Below are positions 27,342 through 36,423 of a DNA stretch of 64,000 nucleotides, piece by piece. The notes beneath the pieces were generated by a model. The model did not search any database and was not told where the DNA came from. It saw only the letters and a list, made by a program, of their open reading frames with translations. This DNA comes from JAKFWI01 sp031399165. GTDB taxonomy: Bacteria > Pseudomonadota > Alphaproteobacteria > Caulobacterales > Aquidulcibacteraceae. The DNA is taken from assembly GCA_031399165.1 (NCBI GenBank), contig JANNOO010000048.1, positions 5,080-69,079 on the forward strand, in the 5' to 3' direction. A program made the position numbers and the translations under genes. Position 1 is the first letter of the stretch; each line of letters opens with the position of its first letter.

Positions 27342-28718
27342 ATGACCTTGATGCTGAGCGGCCTTGGCGGCGCTGGAACTGTCACTGGTTCAAAACACCT
27401 GCTGGAGAACGGGGCGCGCCGCATCCTGGTCGATTGCGGCATGTTCCAGGGCGTGAAGATGCTGCGCGAGCGCAATTGGGCGCCGCTGCCTGTTCCGCCG
27501 GCCAGCATCGACGCGGTTGTGCTCACTCACGCCCACATTGATCACAGCGGCTATTTGCCGAAATTGGTGCGCGATGGATTTGAAGGGCCGATCTATTGTT
27601 CGGCATCGACCGCGGAATTGTGCGAAATTCTGCTGAGAGACAGTGCTCATATCGGCGAAAAAGACGCTGAGTACGCAAACCGAAAACGCACAAGTTCGCA
27701 CAACCCGGCGCTGCCGCTCTACACGGTGCGTGACGCCGAGCGCGCTTTGAAGCAAATCCGTCCGGTTGCGTTTCACGAGGAGACGCCGCTCATCGACGGC
27801 GCTGCGTTCAAGCTGCGCCGGGCCGGCCATATTCTCGGCGCTGCGACCGTGGACTTGCACTGGGAGGAGAAGCGGATCGTCTTTTCTGGCGATCTCGGCC
27901 GCTACGACGATCCGTTCATGCTTGATCCAGAACCGGTGGCGGACGCCGATTATGTATTGGTTGAGTCGACCTATGGCGATCGCCTCCATCCCAAGATCGA
28001 TCCGATGTCGGCGTTGGGCGAAGTGGTGGAGCGCACCGCGCGCCGCGGCGGCACGGTCGTCATTCCGGCGTTTGCGGTCGGGCGCGCGCAATTGCTGCTC
28101 TACCATTTGTGGATGCTCAAACAGGAGGGCAGGCTCGCCAACGTGCCGGTCTTCCTGGATAGCCCGATGGCGATCGACGCCACCGAAATGCTCTGCGGAC
28201 ATCTAGAGGATCATCGCCTGGCGCCCGATGTGTGCCGCCAATCGTGCGCCGTCGCCACTTACGTTCGCGACGTCGCCGACTCAAAGGCGCTCACCGCCAA
28301 TCCGATGCCGAAAGTGGTGATCGCGGCAAGCGGCATGGCCACGGGCGGGCGCGTGCTGCACCACATCAAGGCGTTTGGACCCGAGCAGAAGAACACAATC
28401 CTAATGGCCGGCTATCAGGCCGTCGGAACGCGAGGCGCAAAGCTCTTGGAGGGCGTTGCAGAGCTCAAGATGTTTGGCCAATGGGTGCCGATCCGCGCCG
28501 AGATCACCTCGCTGCCGTCCTTGTCGGCGCATGCGGACGCCGATGAGATCATCCGCTGGCTTGGCGGCTTCTCAAGGCCGCCGCGCCGGACGTTCATCGT
28601 TCATGGCGAGCCCGCAGCGTCGGACGCGCTCCGGGTGCGCATCGAACGCGAACTCGACTGGCGCGCCTCTGTCGTCGATCCGGCGCGCAAGTACGAACTC
28701 GACCAGAGAGCAGCGTGA
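27342..28718 (+). CDS. MBL-fold beta-CASP RNA metallohydrolase
   Basis: A 458-residue protein starting at ATG 27342. The metallo-beta-lactamase core opens GGAGTVTGSKHLLENG and has the HxHxDH motif HAHIDH (63-68). The beta-CASP insertion and closing motifs follow: the family SGMATGGRVLHH, then PSLSAHADADE and FIVHGEP. These fit the YSH1/CPSF-like exonuclease group. It is on the same strand as the phosphoketolase and overlaps the next gene by GTGA. It may process or degrade RNA under the same stress conditions as the metabolic genes; the target is unknown. Confidence 0.88.
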   Translation: MTLMLSGLGGAGTVTGSKHLLENGARRILVDCGMFQGVKMLRERNWAPLPVPPASIDAVVLTHAHIDHSGYLPKLVRDGFEGPIYCSASTAELCEILLRDSAHIGEKDAEYANRKRTSSHNPALPLYTVRDAERALKQIRPVAFHEETPLIDGAAFKLRRAGHILGAATVDLHWEEKRIVFSGDLGRYDDPFMLDPEPVADADYVLVESTYGDRLHPKIDPMSALGEVVERTARRGGTVVIPAFAVGRAQLLLYHLWMLKQEGRLANVPVFLDSPMAIDATEMLCGHLEDHRLAPDVCRQSCAVATYVRDVADSKALTANPMPKVVIAASGMATGGRVLHHIKAFGPEQKNTILMAGYQAVGTRGAKLLEGVAELKMFGQWVPIRAEITSLPSLSAHADADEIIRWLGGFSRPPRRTFIVHGEPAASDALRVRIERELDWRASVVDPARKYELDQRAA

Positions 28719-28720
28719 CC

Positions 28721-30232
28721 ATGAAGGACGGCCAGGCGCCGTCGCTGCGGGCAAGGCGCATCGGCCTACTCACCCAGGACGAACCGATCGTGCTGATGCG
28801 GTCGGATTGTCACGTCTGCCGGTCGGAGGGGCTCGCTTCGCGGGCGCGCGTCATGCTCACGAGTGCGAGCGGGGCCGAAATCATTGCGACGCTCTACCAG
28901 ATCGACAATGATTGGCTTGAGCTCGATGAGGCCGGTGTCTCTGAGAACATCTGGCGGCGCCTTGCGCTCAAGCCTGGCGAGGCGATCTTCACCCGCCATC
29001 CGCCGCAACTGGACTCATTCGCCGACGTGCGCGCGCGCATGTATGGCCGCCGTCTCGGCGCCGCGGCCTTTTCCGGCATCGTGCGCGACATCGTGCGCGG
29101 GCGTTACGCCGACATTCACTTGGCCACGTTCATCGCCGCCTGCTCGGCGTTTCCCCTCGACCTCGACGAAATCAAGCACCTCACTGGGGCGATGGTGGAG
29201 GTGGGCGACCGCCTTACATGGCCGTCCTCACTGGTGTTGGACAAACATTGCGTCGGCGGACTGGCGGGCAACCGCACTACGCCCATCGTGGTGGCCGTCG
29301 CCGCCAGCCTCGGCCTCACCATGCCAAAAACGTCCTCCCGCGCCATCACGTCGCCCTCGGGCACGGCCGACACGATGGAGACGCTGGCGCCGGTCGATCT
29401 CGACATCGCTCAGATGCGCCGCGTCGTCGAGCGCGAAGGCGGCTGCATCGCCTGGGGCGGTGCGGTGCGGCTCAGCCCCGCCGACGACACGCTCATTCGC
29501 ATTGAACGTGCGCTCGACATCGACACCGAAGGCCAATTGATCGCCTCGGTGCTGTCGAAGAAAATCGCCGCCGGCGCCACGCATGTGGCGCTCGATCTGC
29601 CGATCGGCCCCACCGCGAAAGTGCGCACGCGCGAGGCCGGGGAAGCGCTCGCCGATCGGCTGTCGGCGGTTGCAGCCGCCTTCGGCCTCAAGACGCGCTG
29701 CGTTCTGAGCGATGGGACCCAGCCGGTTGGTCGCGGCATCGGTCCCGCGCTCGAAGCCCATGATGTGCTCGCTGTGTTGCAGGGCCGCGCTGGCGCGCCC
29801 GCCGATTTGCGCGCGCGCGCCATCGAGGTGACGGGCGCGGCGCTTGAACTCGCCGGCCGCGCCGCGCCTCGGCAAGGCGAAGCGCTTGCGGCAAAGACAA
29901 TCGATGACGGCAGCGCCTGGGCCAAGTTTCAGCGCATCTGCGAGGCGCAAGGGGGCATGCGCCGGCCGGGCAGAGCCGCGCAAACCCATATCTGGGCCGC
30001 GCCGCGCGCCGGCCGGATCGCGGCCATCAACAATCGCAAGATTTCGCGTCTGGCAAAGCTCGCGGGCGCGCCGGAAGCTAAGGCGGCCGGCGTCGAGATG
30101 CATGAAAAGCTGGGCGCTGTTGTCGAAGCCGGCCAGCCGCTCGCCACCATCCATGCCGAGGCGCGCGGGGAGCTCGAATACGCGCTCGAATACGCAAACG
30201 CCCACGCCGACATGTTCACCCTCGAGGATTGA
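28721..30232 (+). CDS. AMP/thymidine phosphorylase-family protein
   Basis: A 503-residue protein from ATG 28721 (a GTG at 28715 overlaps the upstream stop). An N-terminal domain of about 85 residues precedes the phosphorylase core, as in archaeal AMP phosphorylases of about 503 residues. Core motifs are KHCVGGLAGNRTTPIVVAV, KTSSRAITSPSGTADTMETL and DGTQPVGRGIGPALEA. Thymidine phosphorylases proper are shorter (about 440) and lack the N-terminal domain. The predicted reaction is nucleoside 5'-monophosphate plus Pi to base plus ribose-1,5-bisphosphate. The PRPP synthetase gene follows 6 bases later. No R15P isomerase or RuBisCO gene is visible. Confidence 0.82.
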   Translation: MKDGQAPSLRARRIGLLTQDEPIVLMRSDCHVCRSEGLASRARVMLTSASGAEIIATLYQIDNDWLELDEAGVSENIWRRLALKPGEAIFTRHPPQLDSFADVRARMYGRRLGAAAFSGIVRDIVRGRYADIHLATFIAACSAFPLDLDEIKHLTGAMVEVGDRLTWPSSLVLDKHCVGGLAGNRTTPIVVAVAASLGLTMPKTSSRAITSPSGTADTMETLAPVDLDIAQMRRVVEREGGCIAWGGAVRLSPADDTLIRIERALDIDTEGQLIASVLSKKIAAGATHVALDLPIGPTAKVRTREAGEALADRLSAVAAAFGLKTRCVLSDGTQPVGRGIGPALEAHDVLAVLQGRAGAPADLRARAIEVTGAALELAGRAAPRQGEALAAKTIDDGSAWAKFQRICEAQGGMRRPGRAAQTHIWAAPRAGRIAAINNRKISRLAKLAGAPEAKAAGVEMHEKLGAVVEAGQPLATIHAEARGELEYALEYANAHADMFTLED

Positions 30233-30237
30233 AGCAA

Positions 30238-31113
30238 ATGCGCGCGTTCCTGGCCATGCCTGGCAATGAGACAATGGCCGCAGCACTCGCCGCAAAGACC
30301 TCGCGCGCGCTGATCGCGCTGGAAACGCGCCAGTTTCCGGATGGGGAAACCTATGTCCGCATCGCCGGCGACGTGGCGGGTCTTGAACTCGATGTCGTGT
30401 GCACGTTGGCGCGGCCCGATGCGCAATTCTTGCCGCTCGTGTTCGCGGCCGCCGCGGCGCGCGAGCTTGGCGCGGTGCGGATCAATTTGGTCGCGCCCTA
30501 TTTGGCCTACATGCGCCAAGACAAGAGCTTCAAGCCCGGGGAGGCGGTCTCCTCGGTCCACTTCGCTTCGCTCCTGTCGAGTTTGTTCGATGAATTGATC
30601 ACCGTCGATCCGCATCTGCATCGCCGCCGCGATCTGGACGAAATATTCTCCATTCCAACCCGCGTCGAGCATGCGGCGCCGCTCCTCGCCGATTGGATCG
30701 CCGCTCACGTGCGCGCACCGTTGGTGATCGGTCCGGATTCGGAGAGCGAACAATGGGTGGCGGCGGTGGCTGAGCGCGCCAGCGCGCCGTATGTGGTTCT
30801 AAACAAGACCCGCTTAGGCGACCGACAGGTTGAAGTCGTCGCGCCCGATCTCGGTGCGTTCGCCGCTCTTCAGCCAGTGTTGATCGATGACATCATCTCA
30901 TCGGGACGAAGCATGATCGAGGCGGCGCGCGGAATCGAAGCGCAGGGCCTCGCCAAGCCCTATTGTCTTGCCGTGCACTCATTGGTCGCCGAGGATTCCT
31001 ACAGTGCGCTTCGCCAAGCCATGGCGCGTATCGTCACCACCGACACGATCGTTCACCCCTCAAACGGGATCAGCGTCGCCGACCTCCTTGCCGACGCCGT
31101 GCGACGCGATTGA
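30238..31113 (+). CDS. prs: Ribose-phosphate pyrophosphokinase (PRPP synthetase)
   Basis: A 291-residue protein from ATG 30238. Family features: FPDGETYVRI, the APYLAYMRQDKSFKPGEAVSS flexible loop segment, and VDPHLHRRRDLDEIFSIP, where the metal-binding His differ from the TVDLHAxQIQGFF pattern of class I enzymes. The PRPP loop is LIDDIISSGRSM. It should make PRPP from ribose-5-P and ATP, or run in reverse toward ATP. Placement after the AMP-phosphorylase-like gene suggests a shared nucleotide-to-pentose pathway rather than the housekeeping copy. Confidence 0.87.
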   Translation: MRAFLAMPGNETMAAALAAKTSRALIALETRQFPDGETYVRIAGDVAGLELDVVCTLARPDAQFLPLVFAAAAARELGAVRINLVAPYLAYMRQDKSFKPGEAVSSVHFASLLSSLFDELITVDPHLHRRRDLDEIFSIPTRVEHAAPLLADWIAAHVRAPLVIGPDSESEQWVAAVAERASAPYVVLNKTRLGDRQVEVVAPDLGAFAALQPVLIDDIISSGRSMIEAARGIEAQGLAKPYCLAVHSLVAEDSYSALRQAMARIVTTDTIVHPSNGISVADLLADAVRRD

Positions 31114-31274
31114 AGTGCTTTCGTTAGATAATAGAGATCGACGCGAAGCCACCGCCAACAGAACCTCACCCTCATACGTAGAGCCGGACATCCACCTTGT
31201 GCTTAGCCGAACCCCATCGAACGTGATCGCGCGCGAGCCAGGCGGGGACGAACGCTCACAGCTTGGACGCACTG

Positions 31275-31955
31275 CTACAACGCCGAGGCGACGCTGCCGG
31301 GCGGTCTCGCGCGCCCGCCCAGGAAGCGGGGAAGAAAAGCCGGCGTGCCCGCAGCATAGACGCGCCACTGCTCGCCAAATTGCGCATCGGCATCGCGTTC
31401 CTCGTTCTTCGCAAGGCGCAGATACATAAACACCAGCACCGGAAACATGAGTGCGGTCAGGATTGTCGGCCATTGCACCAGGAAGCCGATCATCACCAGG
31501 ATGAAAGCGAGATATTGCGGATGGCGGATCGATTTGTACGGTCCCTCGACGGCGAGCGCGCCGGCGGCCTGCGCCCGATGCAGCACCGTCCAGGATTCTA
31601 CCAAGAGCCAGAGCCCCAAAATGATGAGCCCGTCGCTCAGCCAATGAATCGGAGTAAAGTGCGGATCGCCGCGCCAGCCCAAGAGAGTGGGCCAGAAGTG
31701 TCCGCCATTGTGCGTCAGGATATCGGCCCCGGGCGCAAAACTCTGCAGCCAAGGCGCCAGCAAATAGAGCGTGAGCGGAAACCCATACATCTCGGTGAAG
31801 AGCGCGATGATGAAGGCGGAAAAGGCGCTAAGGCTGCGCCAGTCGCGCGCCGATTGCGGCTTTACAAAACTGAGCGCGAACACGATGAAAAAGACGGAAT
31901 TGACGAAGGCCAAAAGCCAAAGCCCATAACCTGAGAAGGCGGCATGCTCAGTCAT
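31275..31955 (-). CDS. Isoprenylcysteine methyltransferase-like membrane protein
   Basis: A 226-residue protein starting at ATG 31955. It has five to six transmembrane helices and the C-terminal GPYKSIRHPQYLAFILVMIGFL plus EERDADAQFGEQWRVYAAGTP. This is the SAM-binding signature of the ICMT/phospholipid methyltransferase group (RHP and E..xxxGxxYxxY). The substrate is not known. It overlaps the upstream DUF2933 gene by 8 bases, implying coupling. Confidence 0.82.
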   Translation of the reverse strand: MTEHAAFSGYGLWLLAFVNSVFFIVFALSFVKPQSARDWRSLSAFSAFIIALFTEMYGFPLTLYLLAPWLQSFAPGADILTHNGGHFWPTLLGWRGDPHFTPIHWLSDGLIILGLWLLVESWTVLHRAQAAGALAVEGPYKSIRHPQYLAFILVMIGFLVQWPTILTALMFPVLVFMYLRLAKNEERDADAQFGEQWRVYAAGTPAFLPRFLGGRARPPGSVASAL

Positions 31956-32214
31956 TTGCCGCTCCGTCGCTGCGCTGTTGGGGTTGACCCTGATTGCCGT
32001 GACCACCGTGCATGAAGATGTGCATCAAGGGGCAAGCGAGTAGAATGAGGAGCGGCCATGCCGCCAATAGATGCGCGCCGTGCTCGGCAATGATGTAATA
32101 GGCGCCCACCCCAAGTAAGGCGAACATGAGCAGGCGCACGAGCCAGGGCGTGCGTGGACGCCCGCTGACCGGAGGCGCCGGCGAAGCGGGTTCATGATGG
32201 GCGTGCATGCTCAT
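31948..32214 (-). CDS. DUF2933 small membrane protein (copy 1)
   Basis: An 88-residue protein from ATG 32214. It has a His-rich start (MSMHAHHE), a hydrophobic core (LVRLLMFALLGVGAYYII, LLAAWPLLILLACPLMHIFMHG) and the DUF2933 hallmark LLACPLMHxFMHGGHGxxG. The same layout recurs at 38697-38909. Such proteins accompany metal-resistance and methyltransferase genes; a metal-binding role for HGGHG is plausible but unproven. Confidence 0.8.
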   Translation of the reverse strand: MSMHAHHEPASPAPPVSGRPRTPWLVRLLMFALLGVGAYYIIAEHGAHLLAAWPLLILLACPLMHIFMHGGHGNQGQPQQRSDGAAND

Positions 32215-32450
32215 GTGGCTGGTCCTTTGGACGCCGGTTCTGGTGAGCGCGCCGCACCAGGCATGACAGGGCGGGGAAGAGGCAGTCGGTCGCCCGGTTT
32301 GTCGCGCTCGTAAATCTATACGCGGCCCGGCGCTGGCTCCCTGGGCTGACCGCGCCGGCAGCATTGTCGGCCTCGGCCAGGGCGATGGCGCTTAGGCGCG
32401 TATTAACTAAGGGACGTGGCCGAGGGCGGCGCTCTTACGAGGAGGGACAC

Positions 32451-32741
32451 ATGAGCCAGCAATCAAGCGCCGAGCGGAGTTCGGGAATCGGCGTTCTGCC
32501 CTTGGGAATAGCCTTAGCGGTCACGCTTCTGGCCGCGTATGCGGCATGCTGGTTGGTCGCAGCCTCGCCGTACGCGGCGCCATTCGCGCATGCTTGGCTG
32601 CAATTGTTCTCCGCAGAGACCGAAGGCTCAATCGCGCAACTGATCGAGGGAAGCATTTTCAGCGCGGTCGCCGCCTGGTTCGCGGCGCTAATTTTTGCGC
32701 CGGTCTATAATCTCGTCTCCCGCGCCGACCGCATTATCTGA
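32451..32741 (+). CDS. Small two-helix membrane protein (DUF5676-like)
   Basis: A 96-residue protein from ATG 32451 with a clear GAGGAGGG site. Two hydrophobic helices (GIALAVTLLAAYAACWLVA and AVAAWFAALIFAPVYNLV) flank a polar segment. VLPLGIALAVT and the C-terminal LIFAPVYNLV resemble the small membrane DUF5676 pattern. It precedes the type II GAPDH gene by 33 bases and may be co-transcribed. Function unknown. Confidence 0.6.
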   Translation: MSQQSSAERSSGIGVLPLGIALAVTLLAAYAACWLVAASPYAAPFAHAWLQLFSAETEGSIAQLIEGSIFSAVAAWFAALIFAPVYNLVSRADRII

Positions 32742-32774
32742 CGCCCAGGTTGGCGCCGCGCAAAGAGGAAACCC

Positions 32775-33767
32775 ATGACAATACGAGTGGGCGTCAACGG
32801 CTATGGCGTCATCGGCAAGCGCGTCGCCGATGCCGTAAGGCTGCAAACCGACATGGAACTCGTGGGTGTGTGCGACCTCGCCGACGATTGGCGCATCGGC
32901 GTCGCACGCGCGCTCGGCGTCCAAGTCTATTCTCCCTCGGGCGAGGGTAGGGCGGGATCGCTTGAGGACATGGCGCGCGCCGCCAATCTTGTGGTGGACT
33001 GCACGCCCAAGGGCGTCGCCGCCAAGAACGCCGCGCTCTATCGTCAGCTTGGCGTGAAGTTCATCGTGCAGGGTGGCGAAAAGCATGACGTCACCGGCCA
33101 TTCCTTTGTCGCTGATGCGAGCTACGCGAGCGCTGTCGATCGGCCTTCGACGCGTGTGGTCTCGTGCAACACGACTTCGATCGTGCGGGTGTTCGGCGCG
33201 CTGCGGCGCGCGGGCCTACTGCGCCGCGCGCGGGGCACTTTGCTGCGCCGTGCGCTCGATCCGTGGGAAAGCCATCTCGGCGGGATTATGAACACGCTCG
33301 TACCCGAACCGCACATACCGAGCCATCAGGGGCCGGACGCGCGCACCGTCGACCCCGCGCTCGATCTCGTCACCATGGCAGTGAAAGTTCCTGAAACACT
33401 CGGGCACATGCACTTCTGGTCAGCCGATCTCAATGGCGCGCCGACCCGTGAACAGGTGCGCGACGTGCTTGCAGCCTCGTCGCGCATTGTCTTTGTCCGT
33501 GAACGCGATGGTCTGGGCGCCATCAACGCCGTAAAAGAGCGCATGCTCGATCTTGGCCGCCCTCGGGGCGACCTCTACGAAGTCGCCATTTTAGAAGAGA
33601 CGCTGACAGTCGAGAATGGCGAGTTGTTCTGCGCTTACATGGTCGACAACCAAGCGATCGTAATCCCAGAAACCATCGACGCCGTTCGAGCCCTGATGGG
33701 CGCAGAACCGGACGCGGCGAAGTCGATAGCCAAGACCGATCGCGCGCTCGCCATCGCCGCCACGTGA
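32775..33767 (+). CDS. Type II (archaeal-type) glyceraldehyde-3-phosphate dehydrogenase
   Basis: A 330-residue protein. The N-terminal NAD(P) fold reads RVGVNGYGVIGKRVADAV, the catalytic Cys131 lies in SCNTTSIVRV, and the downstream HxGIMNT and PETLGHMHFW segments are those of archaeal GAPDH (about 335-340 residues). Bacterial class I GAPDH has SCTTNCL instead. It interconverts GAP and 1,3-bisphosphoglycerate. Its product GAP is also made by phosphoketolase, so it could feed ATP formation. It is followed 40 bases later by the P1B ATPase. A shorter N-terminal relic of the same gene type is at 40101-40190. Confidence 0.9.
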   Translation: MTIRVGVNGYGVIGKRVADAVRLQTDMELVGVCDLADDWRIGVARALGVQVYSPSGEGRAGSLEDMARAANLVVDCTPKGVAAKNAALYRQLGVKFIVQGGEKHDVTGHSFVADASYASAVDRPSTRVVSCNTTSIVRVFGALRRAGLLRRARGTLLRRALDPWESHLGGIMNTLVPEPHIPSHQGPDARTVDPALDLVTMAVKVPETLGHMHFWSADLNGAPTREQVRDVLAASSRIVFVRERDGLGAINAVKERMLDLGRPRGDLYEVAILEETLTVENGELFCAYMVDNQAIVIPETIDAVRALMGAEPDAAKSIAKTDRALAIAAT

Positions 33768-33807
33768 ATGCGAGCCGCCGTCGCACGGCGAGCGGGGAAT
33801 AATCGAC

Positions 33808-36099
33808 ATGCAAACTGAGACGCTAATCTTCGATGACCTCATTACGCCGCTCGATCCCCTCGTCGTCGAGCGGCACGTGAAACGCACGCCTGGAGTCGCG
33901 GACGCGAAGGCCAATTTCGCGTCGGGATCGGTCACGGTGAAGTTCGATCCCACCAAAACCAGCGTCGTTCAAATTCGCGAGGCGGTAATTGCGTGCGGAT
34001 TTCATTGCCGCGGGCCGTCCCGTCTGCCTCGCATCGCCGACGCGCACGAACCGCAGCATGAGAGCCATCGGCGCGGCGAAGCGCCAACTGACGAGGCGCG
34101 TGGGCGTCAAAGCGCCGACGACATGGGTCATGAGATGGGCCATGGGGCCGGCATGGATATGGCTGCGATGGCGGCCGACATGCGCAACCGGTTCCTCGTC
34201 GCGCTGGGCTTTGCCATTCCAATTTTCCTCCTGGCGCCTATGGGCATGGAGGCGATGCGGGTCGACCCGCCGTTTGGCTGGGACCTCGAAGTCACGCTTT
34301 TTTTCCTGGCGAGCGGGGCGATCTTCTACCCAGGTTGGCCGTTCTTCGCGGCGGCCGTGCGCGCGTTGCGCCGCGGCGTCTTCAACATGGCAGTTCTGGT
34401 GCTCCTGAGTGTCGGCGCAGGCTATTTCTTTTCCGTTGGGGCCACCTTCATCTGGGGCGGGGCGCAATTCTACGAAGCCTCGTCCGTACTGCTGGTCTTC
34501 ATCCTACTGGGGCACTGGTTGGAGATGCGCGCCCGAGCAGGTGCTTCCGAGGCGATACGCGGGCTGATGGATTTGGCGCCGCCCACGGCGATAGTCGTGC
34601 GCGATGGCGAAGAGGTCGTGGTCCCAACGGCGGAAGTAAAGCTCGACGATATCGTCGTGGTGAAGCCGGGCGGCAAGGCCCCAGTCGACGGCGTCATCAT
34701 TGAGGGACGCTCGGACATCGATGAATCCATGCTCACGGGGGAATCGCTGCCGGTGAGCAAGAGCGTTGGCGATGCGGTCATTGGCGCCACCATGAACAAA
34801 AGCGGCATGATCCGCTACCGCGCCACCAAAATCGGCGCCGACACGGCCTTGGCGCAGATCGTCAAGCTGGTGCAAGAAGCGCAGAACTCGAAGGCGCCGG
34901 CTCAATTGCTCGCTGATCGCGCCTCGCAATGGCTGGTGATCGCGGCCATCGTCATCGCTATTGCGACGTTCGCGGCATGGCTGGCGCTTGGCCAGCCGCT
35001 TTTGTTCGCACTCACCCTGGCGATCACTGTCTTGGTCATCGCTTGCCCCGATGCGCTGGGGCTTGCGACGCCCATGGCCATCATGGTCAGCACTGGCATC
35101 GGCGCGCGTCACGGCATCTTGATCAAGGACGCAGTCGCGTTGGAGGATTCGGCTAAGCTCGATGTCGTCGTCTTCGACAAGACAGGCACGCTAACTTTGG
35201 GCGCGCCAAAGGTGGTTGAGGTCGTCGCGAGCGAGGGGCTAAGCGAAAACGAACTGATCGCACTGGCCGCCGCCGTCGAGGGCGGGTCAGAGCACCACAT
35301 CGCTGTCGCCCTCAAGGAACGCGCCAAGGATCTGCCGCTGCCAGAAGTATCCGACTTCGCTTCGTTCGAAGGCAAGGGCGTCAGCGGCCGCATCGGCGGG
35401 GCGACGATCCTTTCCGGCAACCGCATGCTCATGGCCGACAATAAGGTCGGCTTCGGAGCACTCGCGAGCGAAGCCGATCGTCTCCTGGGCTCTGGGCGCA
35501 CCGTCGCTCACATCTCACGCGACGGGGACTTAATCGGCCTCATCGCCATCGCGGACGCAGCGCGGCCGACCGCGGCGGCGACAATCGAACGTCTCAAACG
35601 TCAAGGCGTCGAAGTCGCGATGATGACCGGCGACAATCTGGCCACGGCCCGGCGCATCGCCGGCGAACTCGGCGTCGATATCGTCCTTGCCGAAGTCTTG
35701 CCCGGACAGAAGGCTGAAAAAATCAAGGAATTGCAGGCGCAGGGCAAGAAGGTCGGCATGGTTGGCGATGGCGTCAATGACGCGCCCGCCCTTATCCAAG
35801 CCGATGTGGGCTTCGCCATCGGCGCGGGCACGGACGTGGCCATGGAAAGCGCCGACGTCGTGCTGATGCGCAGCGACCCTTACGATATCGTGCGCGCCAT
35901 CGAATTGTCGCGGGCGACGCTGCGCAAGATGCATCAGAATCTATGGTGGGCGGCGGGCTACAATGTTCTGGCGTTTCCGCTGGCCGCCGGCGTGCTCTAC
36001 CCGCTACTGCTCAGTCCCGAGATCGCCGCGCTTTCGATGTCGGGAAGTTCTGTGATCGTGGCGGGCAACGCGCTATTGCTGCGATGGGTGAAGCTCTAG
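33808..36099 (+). CDS. P1B-type metal ATPase with noncanonical CPD motif
   Basis: A 763-residue pump. The N-terminal HMA-like fold (VERHVKRTPGVADAKANFASG, FDPTKTSVVQIREAV) lacks the usual GMTCxxC; TPLDPLVV takes the position. A Met/His-rich loop (MGHEMGHGAGMDMAAMAADM) precedes the membrane part. The metal motif is CPD (ACPDALGLATP; Cys at residue 413), not CPC, CPH or SPC. TGES, DKTGTLT, SEHHIAVA (the HP-region, with HH), and GDGVNDAP are intact. CPD homologues exist but their metal is not settled. Relics of its N-terminus are at 41335-41457. Confidence 0.9.
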   Translation: MQTETLIFDDLITPLDPLVVERHVKRTPGVADAKANFASGSVTVKFDPTKTSVVQIREAVIACGFHCRGPSRLPRIADAHEPQHESHRRGEAPTDEARGRQSADDMGHEMGHGAGMDMAAMAADMRNRFLVALGFAIPIFLLAPMGMEAMRVDPPFGWDLEVTLFFLASGAIFYPGWPFFAAAVRALRRGVFNMAVLVLLSVGAGYFFSVGATFIWGGAQFYEASSVLLVFILLGHWLEMRARAGASEAIRGLMDLAPPTAIVVRDGEEVVVPTAEVKLDDIVVVKPGGKAPVDGVIIEGRSDIDESMLTGESLPVSKSVGDAVIGATMNKSGMIRYRATKIGADTALAQIVKLVQEAQNSKAPAQLLADRASQWLVIAAIVIAIATFAAWLALGQPLLFALTLAITVLVIACPDALGLATPMAIMVSTGIGARHGILIKDAVALEDSAKLDVVVFDKTGTLTLGAPKVVEVVASEGLSENELIALAAAVEGGSEHHIAVALKERAKDLPLPEVSDFASFEGKGVSGRIGGATILSGNRMLMADNKVGFGALASEADRLLGSGRTVAHISRDGDLIGLIAIADAARPTAAATIERLKRQGVEVAMMTGDNLATARRIAGELGVDIVLAEVLPGQKAEKIKELQAQGKKVGMVGDGVNDAPALIQADVGFAIGAGTDVAMESADVVLMRSDPYDIVRAIELSRATLRKMHQNLWWAAGYNVLAFPLAAGVLYPLLLSPEIAALSMSGSSVIVAGNALLLRWVKL

Positions 36100-36270
36100 A
36101 TCCGTTCAAATGTATCGAACTCAGTGCGAACTGTGAACTGCGAATTGGCTTAAGGGGAACTCGGATCGAGACGGACCCTCGGTGCTTGGAACTGCTTTAT
36201 CGAGCGCAATGACAGGCGCAAGCCAACGTGATCCGTCAGTCATCTCGCCAGCCCAAATCGGAGCAGACTC

Positions 36271-36423
36271 ATGCGTATGCGCTTGGTGGCCACAGCGCTC
36301 AGCCTTGCCATAAGTGCGTGCGCTAGCGCGCCGACGGCGCGATGGCCGGGCATCAACCCGGCATGCAGGATGAAGGCGGAACGATACACGGTGGCGACAG
36401 GGCTCTCGTCGCTTAAAGCATGA
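36271..36423 (+). CDS. Small putative lipoprotein, possibly frameshifted
   Basis: A 50-residue frame with signal peptide MRMRLVATALSLAISAC ending in a lipobox. After about 24 residues the frame loses any pattern, while the neighbouring frame reads MAGHQPGMQ, a Met/His-rich start followed by Gly/His. This suggests an original Met/His-rich lipoprotein like that at 18092, damaged by a frameshift near 36330. Low confidence as a functional gene. Confidence 0.4.
   Translation: MRMRLVATALSLAISACASAPTARWPGINPACRMKAERYTVATGLSSLKA

Noticed and set aside
29228..30295. A long antisense frame opposite the AMP-phosphorylase-like gene
   Set aside because: Same codon-bias artefact; the sense frame has family motifs throughout.
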